A DNA stretch of 14,551 nucleotides from assembly GCA_904066235.2 (NCBI GenBank), contig CAJFCV020000009.1, positions 1 to 14,551 on the forward strand, in the 5' to 3' direction. The DNA is from Bursaphelenchus xylophilus. Taxonomy: Eukaryota > Nematoda > Chromadorea > Rhabditida > Aphelenchoididae. Below, one piece after another: positions 7,353 to 14,549 of this stretch. The notes under the pieces were generated by a model. It did not search any database. It was not told the origin of the DNA and saw nothing but the letters and a program-made list of their open reading frames with translations. The translations under genes were made by a program, and so were the position numbers. The number at the start of each line of letters is the position of its first letter. The stretch's first letter is position 1.

Positions 7353-7618
7353 CGGGCCCAATCGGCAACGTTTCTACAAAACATCAATTTTTTCCGCACG
7401 AAACTGGCAAAGTTATGAACAAAAATAGTTTTTCTCTCTGGCCGCTCACCGCGTTTCGCATGCTCTCTCGGCGGCAAAGATCGTTCAATATCTCGGCTGC
7501 ACTTGCAAAGCGCGAGCTAAAACTTTCAGGAATTAATGCTTAGTCCATGACCGATGTGTGTGCAAACTTTGAAAAAAATCTGAGCGGCATCGCACTTGGG
7601 GTACTCCCCTGTAAACTC

Positions 7619-7772
7619 TCAGTCTGCCGGAAAAATAACGGGGGATCGTCGCAGCAAAATGTCTCGCCTCGCCGCTATCGCGCACCAAATCCCAAGCCGC
7701 GGGTTGCAGTCGCAAAGCGATGATGAGCGACTCTGAGGCGCGACGATCCGCCGTTTTTTCCCGACAGACCGA
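7619..7772 (+). mobile_element. 154-bp MITE, TCAGTCTG type (M15)
   Basis: The left end TCAGTCTGCCGGAAAAATAA, then CGGGGGATCGTCGC, is mirrored at 7739-7772 (GCGACGATCCGCCG... CGACAGACCGA). TA follows at 7773-7774; the left flank is TC, not TA. Its left half is found again at 4890-4955. No palindromes of the GCACNGTGC type occur in it. Confidence 0.7.
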
Positions 7773-7805
7773 TAACAATGGCAAGCTACGAAACACCCCC
7801 CTTTC

Positions 7806-8019
7806 CTAGTCGTTCCAGGAAGTGCGTAGACATTTTTCGCGGCGCACAGTGCATTTTTCTTCTTTTTTTGCACATCGTTGTCACGCACCCAAAATGCGCG
7901 GCGACGTAGTTGAAAAAAAGCTTACGTCGCTGCGACTTTTGAATCGCACGTTGCAAAGGTCAAACGCACAGTGCGGAAAATTTGCGACGAAAGGTCCGCG
8001 CACTTTCTGGAACGAGTAG
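7806..8019 (-). mobile_element. 214-bp MITE, CTAGTCGTTCC type (M14)
   Basis: The ends CTAGTCGTTCCAGGAAGTGC and (inverse) CTACTCGTTCCAGAAAGTGC are followed on the right by TA at 8020-8021; the left flank is not TA. It contains two GCACAGTGC palindromes and, inverted, the AAGCTTACGTCGCTGCGAC core seen in the 2247 and 5747 elements. Confidence 0.75.
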
Positions 8020-8045
8020 TACTCCAACCTCCAAACGTCCCTTTG

Positions 8046-8302
8046 ATACACGATTCAAACAAAACAATACCGACAGTACTGGCGCTTATACGGCCGAACA
8101 AAGGAAGGATAAACCCCTCACGAACCCAACTGTGCTTCCTGGCCCTATTCCCCTCCTACGTATGCACCCTACCCTTCCAAGATGCCAGTCTCCTAGGTCG
8201 AAAACGCCCAATGTCCCAGAGGATATAAGTAATTCGGTCGAGCCATAATTCAACGCCTTTCAGAGCCAAAAACCAAAAGAATTCTAGGTACCCCTCACTT
8301 CC
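8046..8302 (+). repeat. Diverged direct repeat, copy A'
   Basis: This is the partner of 1631-1848 in the same orientation. It is ~40 bp longer, mainly from an insertion before GGTACCCCTCACTT. The two copies bracket the foldback and the small elements. Confidence 0.65.
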
Positions 8303-8313
8303 GCGTCCTGACA

Positions 8314-8695
8314 TTTCGGGTCAGGGACAGTTCGGGTCAACGATACCGTTTAATATTCTTGCTTCGGGACCTGGGAAAAAGGATTTTTTGGAGAGTTGAA
8401 ACAAAATTTTGAACTGTTTTCGCTTCGGTATTATATCCCGTGCTTCCAGTTAAAAACATAAACAATGGATACGATTTTCTGATTTGCTCGTCGCTTAAAG
8501 ACACTATTTTCCGAAAAAAATCGAAGATAAACCTTACTTCTCCAGAAAACACTTTTTCCAGTCCCGAAGCGAAAAAATTTCAAAAATTTGTTCAAATTCT
8601 CAAAAAAAAATCCTTTTCTCCAAGTCCCGAAGCAAAAATATTAAACGGTACCGTTGACCCGACCTGTCGTGACGCGATTTGCCCCTGACCCGAAA
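8314..8695. mobile_element. 382-bp foldback element
   Basis: The outer ends TTTCGGGTCAGGG and CCCTGACCCGAAA are complementary. The arms continue with CGGGTCAACG-TACCGTTTAATATT, GCTTCGGGACCTGG (inverse TCCCGAAGCAAAAATATTAA) and a second CCCGAAGCGAAAA block near the centre. The arms are ~150-170 bp around a loop at about 8430-8560. The right arm has extra sequence (CGCGATTTG region). No target-site duplication is evident and no protein is encoded. Confidence 0.7.
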
Positions 8696-8834
8696 CGCGG
8701 TAGCGCCCCCCCACTTCCAGACTAAACCATCAATCTCTAAGATATGTGCTCTCTACCGGCCCAGTAATAAAAATTTCGTCCTAGGTTGCCCAACTACAGC
8801 ATCAGCACCATTCAGCCCAATTCCGATTACTTAC

Positions 8835-8979
8835 CTTCTCCGCCCCTTTCTCCCATTTCCCCTTCCCCTTTCAAAGCAAGCAAGATAAAATAAAAAAGAA
8901 ACAAATAGATAAAATTAAAATCGTAGATTCTTCTTCTTCTTGGCTGGAAAGTTGCCTGCACAGGTTTAATGGGACTTGA
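8835..8979 (-). CDS. Possible minus-strand exon
   Basis: Read on the minus strand, an acceptor TTTCCTTACAG precedes ATTCCTTCAAGTCCC, and a strong donor GAGAAG|GTAAGT ends the block. One frame is open across it. It encodes a basic start (PIKPVQATFQPRRRR), then an A/T-rich hydrophobic run, then a Gly/Glu-rich end. The hydrophobic run may only reflect base composition. No family is recognised, and linkage to other exons is not shown. Confidence 0.25.
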
Positions 8980-9270
8980 AGGAATCTGTAAGGAAATGGA
9001 GATTAGAAGACAAAAAAATCAAAAATAAGTTCAACAATCTCATGAGTAACACAGGGATCTCAAAAAATTGCGCTCATAGTGACTAAACCGAAAGACACCT
9101 GATGTCGGAGACAAAATAAGTGGGTTAAAAGCTGTCACGATCCCATAATTCAATTTTAAAAAATACTAATTTACTTGATCTTTGATCGGAATACCCCTGT
9201 AATCCACCAACGGAATTTAAGATCAGTTTAAAAACCGCCGCTTACTTTTTAATTTTCTTGCATTGTGCAG
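8980..9270. other. No gene recognised
   Basis: AT-rich sequence with no repeat, RNA gene or long open frame seen. If the neighbouring exon candidates are real, it would be intron or intergenic DNA. Confidence 0.4.
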
Positions 9271-9406
9271 ACTAAACGACGTTCTTGACATCCACCGCTC
9301 CACACTCAAATTCCTTCAAGCTTATACCAATTGTCATTCATACACAAACTTGGACGGGCGACCTGGAAGCAATGTTTTATTACAAATGGAAAAATTTGAA
9401 AACTGA
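9271..9406 (+). CDS. Possible plus-strand terminal exon
   Basis: A pyrimidine-rich acceptor (TTTTCTTGCATTGTGCAG) ends at 9270. From 9272 the frame is open for 44 codons to TGA at 9404-9406. It has protein-like composition (LNDVLDIHRSTLKFLQAYTN, later LDGRPGSNVLLQMEKFEN). The upstream exon was not identified, and the protein family is not recognised. The minus strand is interrupted over the same bases. Confidence 0.3.
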
Positions 9407-9501
9407 ATTTAACTATCTCATCAACAACATAAAGCCCCTACAAATCTGTCATAATCAAGTCCTTTACCACTAAATCAGACAATTCATGTAGCAAACAGTG
9501 T

Positions 9502-9576
9502 CTTTATCAACTTTTACCCTCAAAACGATCAAATATTACACCAGAGAGCTAAAAAATCCGTCATGACGACGAATTA
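9502..9576. repeat. Direct repeat flanking the mirror duplication, left copy
   Basis: This matches 11521-11647 in the same orientation: CTTTTA-C, CCCTCAAA-GATC-AATATTACAC, then AAATCCGTCATGA-GACGAAT. The right copy contains ~55 extra bp before AAATCCGTC. Confidence 0.6.
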
Positions 9577-10078
9577 AATAGCCCATCCTTATTTCAATTA
9601 TTTCTCAGCGAATAATGCACCAATTTCCATAAAATTTATATCAAATTGAAGCTGATTTACCCCATTTTCTGTCCACCAAACATGACGGGCCCAAGTTCAA
9701 GGAGGCTCCCGTATTGACCCTTGACATTTTCATTCCAAATTTTGGAGCCCGAAATTGGTGAAACTTAGAAAATTTTTGGAATGATTTTCAATTGAGTTTC
9801 TCAGACTTGGGAAATTTTTTGGATTTCCGGCAAAGACAAAGTCACCTGATTCGACGGAATTTTTTAAAGGACCTCACCGACTACATTTGAATCGCATTTT
9901 TACGGCTTGGAGGTGCGCTTCGCCAAAAGTTGCGAAAATCCCGCGAAAAAAACAAATACAAAAAATAATCGAGAATTTTTCTCGAAAATACAAAATTGAA
10001 GAAAGTTTGAGCTATTTCATGTTCCAAAGTTGCTGAAAACGCTTCTTGTTCACGTGGATCCTGCCGACACTCATTCGG

Positions 10079-10497
10079 ATGCTCTTGAGGAAGGCTGATG
10101 TAAGTTTTCTTTGGTTTTTGCTTGGTTTTTTCGCGTTTAGGTAGGAGTGAAGTATCTTGCACAATATTTCGGCGATTCTTTTGAAAAACAGCCCGAACGA
10201 AATGTTGAGGAGCAAGTTTTGGACTCAAGGCTTGTGTGTATTCCATTTTCTTGCCTTGTTAGGGCTGTATTTGCCCATTTAGAGATATTTTATATTATTT
10301 TAGTCAAGTCTTTCAATTTCAGAGTTGTTCAATCGCCGAGAACGCGATGCATGAAGAAGAATTCTCTTCATACAAATTCCTTTGCATCACGATTCGAGAC
10401 AGGGACGTTGTCTATGGGATGTTCATGTGAGGTAATGTGTTATTTACTTTTTTGCTTAAAATTTCGTTACGTAATTTCTCGGCCTCTATGCATTTAG
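10079..10497 (+). CDS. Small spliced open frame, left copy of a mirrored pair
   Basis: The model joins 10079-10099 (MLLRKAD) to 10141-10497 across a 41-bp intron (GTAAGT...TTTAG), giving about 125 residues. The second exon starts VGVKYLAQYFGDSFEK. Compared with the minus-strand copy it has one extra base after GAAAAA and 8 extra bases about 80 bp later. The middle ~25 codons are thus read in another frame, but the frame is restored before FYIILVKSFNF. The tail after about 10345 differs from the partner. The hydrophobic FYIILV piece may instead be intron. The family is not recognised, and the start codon is only the first in-frame ATG after a stop. Confidence 0.25.
10100..10140 (+). other. Candidate 41-bp intron
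   Basis: Donor GAT|GTAAGT, a T-rich body and acceptor CGCGTTTAG. The same 41 bp occur inverted at 10912-10952. The length is not a multiple of three and contains an in-frame stop at its end, so splicing is needed to join the frames. Confidence 0.4.
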
Positions 10498-10617
10498 TTT
10501 TAGATAGGCACTTGTCTTCGTGAATCAATGGATCAACTATAGAAACGAAAGCGGTTCGTAGACCAGCAAATTGAACAAAAACTGCATGATTATTACGTTT
10601 TTATTGATGTATTAGAT

Positions 10618-10623
10618 AATAAA
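10618..10623 (+). terminator. Possible poly(A) signal, plus strand
   Basis: AATAAA about 120 bp after the stop codon of the plus-strand copy. It faces the minus-strand signal 20 bp away. Confidence 0.3.
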
Positions 10624-10643
10624 AGGTATATAAGTTACATTCT

Positions 10644-10649
10644 TTTATT
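10644..10649 (-). terminator. Possible poly(A) signal, minus strand
   Basis: On the minus strand AATAAA overlaps the TAA stop codon (10647-10645) of the right-hand copy. This is compact, but such overlap is known in eukaryotic genes. Confidence 0.25.
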
Positions 10650-10973
10650 TTGACCAGGATGCTTTATGTAAACGACAGGTCCGTGTGGACACGCCGGTTT
10701 CTTCATCTTCATGGGTCGTTCCAGGCGATTGAACAACTCTGAAATTGAAAGACTTGACTAAAATAATATAAAATATCTCTAAATGCAGCCCTAACAAGGC
10801 AAGAAAATGGAATCCACACAAGCCTTGAGTCCAAAACTTGCTCCTCAACACTTCGTTCGGGCTTTTTTCAAAGGAATCGCCGAAATATTGTGCAAGATAC
10901 TTCACTCCTACCTAAACGCGAAAAAACCAAGCAAAAACCAAAGAAAACTTACATCAGCCTTCCTCAAGAGCAT
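10645..10973 (-). CDS. Small spliced open frame, right copy of a mirrored pair
   Basis: The model joins 10973-10953 (MLLRKAD) to 10911-10645 across the 41-bp intron 10952-10912, giving 95 residues. Visible pieces are VGVKYLAQYFGDSFEKSPNE, then RSKFWTQGLCGFHFLALLGL, then a hydrophobic FYIILVKSFNF segment and a polar tail (HEDEETGVSTRTCR). Composition is protein-like. A second model splices out the hydrophobic part (donor CTT|GTTAGG, acceptor TTTCAATTTCAG) and keeps the same frame. I recognise no domain. Comparison with the left copy is the only support beyond splice signals. Confidence 0.35.
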
Positions 10974-11520
10974 CCGAATGAGTGTCGGCAGGATCCACGT
11001 GAACAAGAAGCGTTTTCAGCAACTTTGGAACATGAAATAGCTCAAACTTTCTTCAATTTTGTATTTTCGAGAAAAATTCTCGATTATTTTTTGTATTTGT
11101 CTTTTTCGCGGGATTTCCGCAACTTTTGGCGAAGCGCACCTCCAAGCCGTAAAAATGCGATTCAAATGTAGTTGGTGAGGTCCTTTAAAAAAGTAAGGTT
11201 TACAGAAGCACCAAGTGCGGGCTTATTTAGTCAAAGACTCGAATATTTTCCAAGTACCAGAACTCAATTGAAATTCATTGCAAAAATTTTCCAAGTTCCA
11301 CCAATTTCGGGCTCCAAAATTTGGAATGAAAATGTCAAGGGTCAGTACGGGAGCCTCCGTCAACTTGGACCTGTCATATTTTGTGGACAGAAAATGGGGA
11401 ACCTCAGCTTCAATTTGACATAGATTTAATGGAAATTGGTGCATTATTGGCGGAGAAATACTTGAAATAAGGATGGAAGTTTCGGCTGAACCACCCTGTA
11501 CTTCATGGAGTAAAAAGTAC

Positions 11521-11647
11521 CTTTTATCACCACTTACCCCTCAAAGGATCCAATATTACACTACAAAGGCTAAAACTTCACAAAGTTTTACTCCCACTAC
11601 TCCCACGCGTTGGATACCATAATAAAATCCGTCATGAGGACGAATGT
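11521..11647. repeat. Direct repeat flanking the mirror duplication, right copy
   Basis: Partner of 9502-9576, lying just outside the right arm and in the same orientation. A minus-strand donor (TTTGAGGG|GTAAGTG) lies within it. Confidence 0.6.
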
Positions 11648-11736
11648 AGCGATCTGCATCTTTTGAATCCAAAATCAAACGGATTTCTAGCCCTAGATCA
11701 GCCAAAGTTCCCCTTTATCAACAAAACTTCGCTTAC

Positions 11737-11866
11737 CTCCAAACAATTGAACTGTGCTTCCTCAGAGACCCCGTCCGTTTCCGTGGAATGCAGGGCTCGG
11801 CAAAGTAACTTGTTCTTCGCTTTCAATCGCACCAGCTTCCCCGTCGACCATAAAAAAGTGGCCATT
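11737..11866 (-). CDS. Possible minus-strand exon (130 bp)
   Basis: Minus-strand acceptor TTTCTTTCAG precedes AATGGCCAC, and a donor GAG|GTAAGC ends the block. If joined in phase to the candidate exon at 12303-12376, it reads NGHFFMVDGEAGAIESEEQV and stops at a TGA within the exon. A second frame is open throughout (MATFLWSTGKLVRLKAKNKL...). The correct frame is undecided and no family is recognised. Confidence 0.3.
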
Positions 11867-12302
11867 CTGAAAGAAAGATGTATTAATCAATGGGAAATTT
11901 CATGGTATTCATCTCATGAAAAATGTAAAAGTAGTACAATACCGTCATTACAACATGATTAGTGGCTAAAACTAGTCGCTACTCCGTGTAAGATTGATTT
12001 TTACGACCCCTTACATATTATAATCCCCTAAAATGTCCCAAAAAAGCAAGAAATTCTAAAATTCTTCCGAAAAATCACAAGAAACATAACATTCTAACAT
12101 CCTAGCATGGAGACAAATGCGTATTCCAAAATGATCAATCACAAAACAGCACCTATCAAGATTTTGCAAGCTTTCACACCCAAGTCTAGCCCATTAATAC
12201 CAGTAAAAATCAGAGTTTAGAAAAACCCTCGTCTCTACCGTAACCATCCAAAAATATGTCGTAATGACTGGCTTTTACACAGCTAAACGCTTTTTCACTT
12301 AC
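11867..12302. other. Putative intron or intergenic DNA
   Basis: AT-rich, without long open frames or recognised repeats. It separates two minus-strand exon candidates and would be an intron if they belong together. Confidence 0.35.
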
Positions 12303-12376
12303 AATGTTCCTAGTGTCCCCTTCTAGAACCCGATTCCTGAACTGATCACTCCCAATTAACATACCGTTCTTATCTT
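12303..12376 (-). CDS. Possible minus-strand exon (74 bp)
   Basis: Acceptor GGTCTGCAG and donor ATT|GTAAGTG bound a 74-bp block. One frame is fully open and reads DKNGMLIGSDQFRNRVLEGD followed by TRNI, with balanced composition. It ends in phase 0, compatible with the 11737-11866 block. The upstream partner is not established. The product is unknown. Confidence 0.3.
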
Positions 12377-12561
12377 CTGCAGACCTTCAGGACACCATTG
12401 ATTCCTCCAACTTCTCCAGGGCTCCAAGGAACGGATTCTTGATGGTTTCCATGAAAATAGATAATATTAAAAATAGAATTGGCAGTATCTGGACTCATGA
12501 CGGGAATAAAAGCCTACAATTGGTAAAAAAACAACTTACTTTAATCACCAAAGCAAGCCTT

Positions 12562-12656
12562 GATGATTGGGTGAAGGGGAGGGAGAGGGAAGGAGGGTGG
12601 TGGGTGTGGAAGGGGAGGGAGAGAGTGAGAGAAATGTGCTGGTGGGAGGGGAAGTG
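12562..12656 (+). repeat. Purine-rich, G-run tract
   Basis: An almost continuous run of G and A with many GGG/GGGG runs (GGGGAGGGAGAGGGAAGGAG and similar). On the minus strand it is CT-rich and lies just upstream of a donor at 12540. Repetitive Pro/Ser or Gly/Glu translations are not taken as coding. Confidence 0.6.
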
Positions 12657-12666
12657 ATGTGGCCTC

Positions 12667-12780
12667 TTCTTTTTTCAATTTTTTTCTTTTTAACTTCCTT
12701 CTTTTTTTCTTTCTTTTTTTTACTTTTTTTCTTACTTTTTTTATTTTTTTTTACTTTTTTTTTATTTTTTTCTTTTTTAA
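12667..12780 (+). repeat. Long T-rich pyrimidine tract, copy 1
   Basis: Runs of T interrupted by single C or A, ending in TCTTTTTTAAAGGTATCCGT, which is shared with copy 2 at 13925-14060. On the minus strand it is an AAG/AAAAG tract that translates to poly-lysine. Confidence 0.75.
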
Positions 12781-12912
12781 AGGTATCCGTTGCATGGGGC
12801 TTGGAGATATCTGAAAATTAAAAGAATAAATTGAAGAACACTCAAAAAAGAGTTGACAATAATCTCAAGCTATCCGTAGTTTCCTCGACTACCAATAAAC
12901 CACGAAACTTAC

Positions 12913-13046
12913 ATTCTGAAGAGAGTGTGATGGGGGAGGAGTGTGATGGGAGTGGAACGGAGGAGGGGTGCGGTGCGAGTGGGAGGGGAGGATGGGTGTT
13001 GCAAATGGAAAGGGGTGTGGCGTGAGTGAAGGTGATGTTTAGGTTC
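12913..13046 (-). CDS. Possible exon, copy 1 of a duplicated cassette
   Basis: Minus-strand acceptor TATTTTCAG|GAACC and donor GAAT|GTAAGT bound 134 bp. A frame is open throughout (NLNITFTHATPLSICNTH followed by a Pro/Ser-rich run ending ITLSSE). A paralogous copy at 14443-14549 keeps the acceptor-side sequence, the donor and the same frame but lacks 27 bp in the Pro/Ser-rich part. The 27-bp difference is a multiple of three, which mildly supports coding. The product is unknown. Confidence 0.3.
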
Positions 13047-13268
13047 CTGAAAATATATACCATACAGTTTGGGAAAAAGTAGGATAAAATCAAGGGTGAA
13101 ACAACCTACATAGTGAAAAATGGGTGGTAAACATTTGGGGTAGGGCAGTGAAATCTCGGAGCAATATCTGAAAATAAAATAATCAATTGAAGAACCACAA
13201 AAAAAATTGACAACGATCCGAAGAATTCCCTGATTTCCTCAACTATAACACCAAAAATAAAAACTTAC

Positions 13269-13392
13269 ATTCCATGTTGTTTCTGCCGTTGGTTTGAGTC
13301 TCGGCCATGGTGCCGTCCTGGGCCGAAGTTGGGAGTGATGCTGTTGAATTTGCGTTGTTTTCCAAGGATCCATTGCTTTCCGGGATGATTTT
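13269..13392 (-). CDS. Possible exon, copy 1 of a second duplicated cassette
   Basis: Acceptor ATTTGCAG and donor GAAT|GTAAGT bound 124 bp. One frame reads KIIPESNGSLENNANSTASL, then PTSAQDGTMAETQTNGRNN, rich in N, S, T and Q like a disordered linker. A related exon lies at 13656-13783 with flanking intron sequence also duplicated. Confidence 0.4.
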
Positions 13393-13655
13393 CTGCAAAT
13401 ATTGATCACATAATTTGAGATTAAAAAAATACGCTAAAAAAGGTATAAAAAGATAACTTACGTAGTTAAAAAAATGGTGATAAATCATATAAGATGAGGG
13501 GAAAATCTACATTAGAGGTACGGCAGTGAAATCTTGGAGCAACATCTGAAAATAAAATTATCAATTGAAGAACCGCCAAAAGAACAATTGACAACAATCT
13601 CAAGAAGAATTCCCTAATATTTCCTCAACTACCAAAAAAAGCCATCAAAACTCAC

Positions 13656-13783
13656 ATTCCATGATGTTTGTGTCGTTGGTTTGAGTCTCGGCCATATGGT
13701 GCCGTCCTGGGCCGAAGTTGAGGCATTGAAAGTAGCAGTCGGGAAATGTGCTCCAAAGATCCACTGGTTTGAGAACTGAGTTT
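13656..13783 (-). pseudogene. Possible exon, frameshifted paralogue of 13269-13392
   Basis: Acceptor ATTTTCAG and donor GAAT|GTGAGT bound 128 bp clearly related to 13269-13392 (shared CAACTTCGGCCCAGGACGGC and GGCCGAGACTCAAACCAACG). An extra AT within CCATATGG versus CCATGG, and earlier indels, change the frame, so the SAQDGTMAETQTN reading is lost. It may be a decayed copy, or both copies may be non-coding. Confidence 0.4.
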
Positions 13784-13924
13784 CTGAAAATATAGATCAT
13801 ATAATTTAAGAACAATCCAGGTTAAATTCAAGAATTAAATGACAACTTACATTATTACAAAGGGGTCGTAAACTAATAGGCGAATCACATTTTACAAGAG
13901 AAAAATAAGAGTCACTTTAAACAA

Positions 13925-14060
13925 AATTATTTTTTTATATTTTTTTCATTTTTTTTCTTTTTTATTTTTTTCTTTTTTTTTATTTTTTTTTTTCTTTTTT
14001 TTATTTTTTTTTTTATTTTTTTCAATTTTTTTATTTTTTTACTACTTTTTTCTTTTTTAA
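13925..14060 (+). repeat. Long T-rich pyrimidine tract, copy 2
   Basis: Same type and position as 12667-12780 relative to the shared AAAGGTATCCGTTGCATGGG boundary. The minus-strand poly-lysine open frame through it is a composition effect. Confidence 0.75.
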
Positions 14061-14158
14061 AGGTATCCGTTGCATGGGGCTTGGAGATCTCTGCAAATAA
14101 AAAGAATAAATTGAAGAACACTCAAAAAAGAATTGACAATAATCTCAAGCCATCTGTA

Positions 14159-14406
14159 CAGTGAGGGACCGGATCCAATGGCAAAAAACGTCTCATTTTG
14201 CATCCCGGAAGGGACCAAAATGTCTCCAAACCCTTCCCTTCTCTAAGCTAAAAAACCCGCGCTTTCAAGAGCCCGCCTTGAAGGAAAGGGCGCGCTTGTC
14301 AAAGCGGAATTTTTCAGCTTACAGAAGGGAATGGTTTGGGGTCATTTTGGCCCCTTCCGGGTTGCAAAAGGAGACGTTTTTTGCCATTGGATCAGGTCCC
14401 TCACTA
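14159..14406. mobile_element. 248-bp near-palindromic Tc1/mariner-like MITE
   Basis: The element starts CAGTGAGGGACC and ends GGTCCCTCACTA, flanked by TA at 14157-14158 and 14407-14408. The arms are complementary for about 115-120 bp each, including GATCCAATGGCAAAAAACGT and CCCGGAAGGG-CCAAAATG, so almost the whole element can fold into one hairpin. The undisturbed target is seen in the paralogous intron at 12877-12878 (CCGTAGTTTCC versus CTGTA...TAATTTCC), which confirms both ends and the TA duplication. A CAGT-type end and TA target are typical of Tc1/mariner. The open frame through it is not a gene. Confidence 0.9.
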
Positions 14407-14442
14407 TAATTTCCTCAACTACTAATAAACCACAAAACTTAC

Positions 14443-14549
14443 ATCCTGAAGAGAGTGTGATGGGGGAGGATAGTGGTGCGAGTGGGAGGGGAGGATGGGT
14501 GTTGCAAATGGAAAGGGGTGTGGCGTGAGTGAAGGTGATGTTTAGGTTT
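14443..14549 (-). CDS. Possible exon, copy 2 (runs to window edge)
   Basis: Paralogue of 12913-13046 with donor GGAT|GTAAGT. The acceptor would lie at or just past the window end. The frame is the same as copy 1 (NLNITFTHATPLSICNTH, then a shorter Pro/Ser-rich run), with 27 bp fewer. Confidence 0.3.

Larger units (their letters stand above)
6019..7530. repeat. Inner inverted repeat of the large foldback
   Basis: The left arm (6019 to about 6555) and right arm (about 6640 to 7530) are complementary at low to high identity. The best-matched piece is 6345-6410 against 6827-6892, almost perfect over 66 bp (GCTGGATAATACGATT... GTGCACAGTACTG). The right arm also contains two ~70-bp direct copies (6627-6698 and 6740-6808) rich in CGTGCTATATAGTACC; inverse versions lie in the left arm. 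The long open frames here are repeat translations. Confidence 0.75.
1853..7612. mobile_element. Large foldback element invaded by small elements
   Basis: The left end reads ACAGGGGAAGTACCCC, then AAGTGCGACGCGCTCAG (1853-1908). The right end is its inverse with a few differences (7556-7612). Further inward, 6019-6135 pairs imperfectly with about 7370-7525 (shared CTCGCGCTTTGC, CCGAGAT, TTTGCC). The arms then continue through GGGGACAAAA arrays and an inner inverted repeat to a centre near 6560-6630. Between the left terminal repeat and 6019 lies the train of small elements. Removing it rejoins sequence resembling the uninterrupted right arm. The element encodes no visible protein. Its target-site duplication could not be resolved. 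Confidence 0.6.
9583..11476. repeat. Large mirror-image (inverted) duplication
   Basis: 9583 to about 10360 is the reverse complement of about 10690 to 11476. The outer parts (9583-9865 versus 11190-11476) are clearly related but carry many differences and indels. The inner parts (9866-10330 versus 10735-11185) are nearly identical. The spacer is about 330 bp. The outer ends are CCATCCTTATTTCAA and TTGAAATAAGGATGG. Both arms contain the same small spliced open frame, so the arrangement places two gene copies facing each other. No target-site duplication was resolved. Confidence 0.8.
13140..13800. repeat. Tandem intron-exon duplication (~390-bp unit)
   Basis: 13140-13392 and 13515-13783 align. 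Shared landmarks are GGCAGTGAAATCT-GGAGCAA-ATCTGAAAATAAAAT, ATCAATTGAAGAACC, TTGACAAC-ATC and the exon pair. A further acceptor-like TTTATTTTCAG with the same following bases (AT-TTGCTCC-AGATTTCACTG) occurs in both units. Confidence 0.7.

Noticed and set aside
6806..7477. 223-codon minus-strand open frame and its counterparts on both strands
   Set aside because: It is the GGGGACAAAA array read in one frame; other frames and the opposite strand are equally open, and unit lengths vary without regard to codons.
8337..8688. Two opposed open frames of 71 and 82 codons
   Set aside because: Both lie in the arms of the 382-bp foldback and mirror each other.
11737..12376. Assignment of the exon candidates to a known zinc-finger or other domain family
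   Set aside because: No cysteine/histidine spacing or other signature is visible, so naming a family would be a guess.
13927..14121. Lysine-rich minus-strand open frame
   Set aside because: It is the reverse complement of a T-rich tract; only the short ISKPHATDTF stretch beyond the tract could be exonic.
14161..14409. 82-codon open frame
   Set aside because: It lies wholly within the hairpin MITE and spans both arms.
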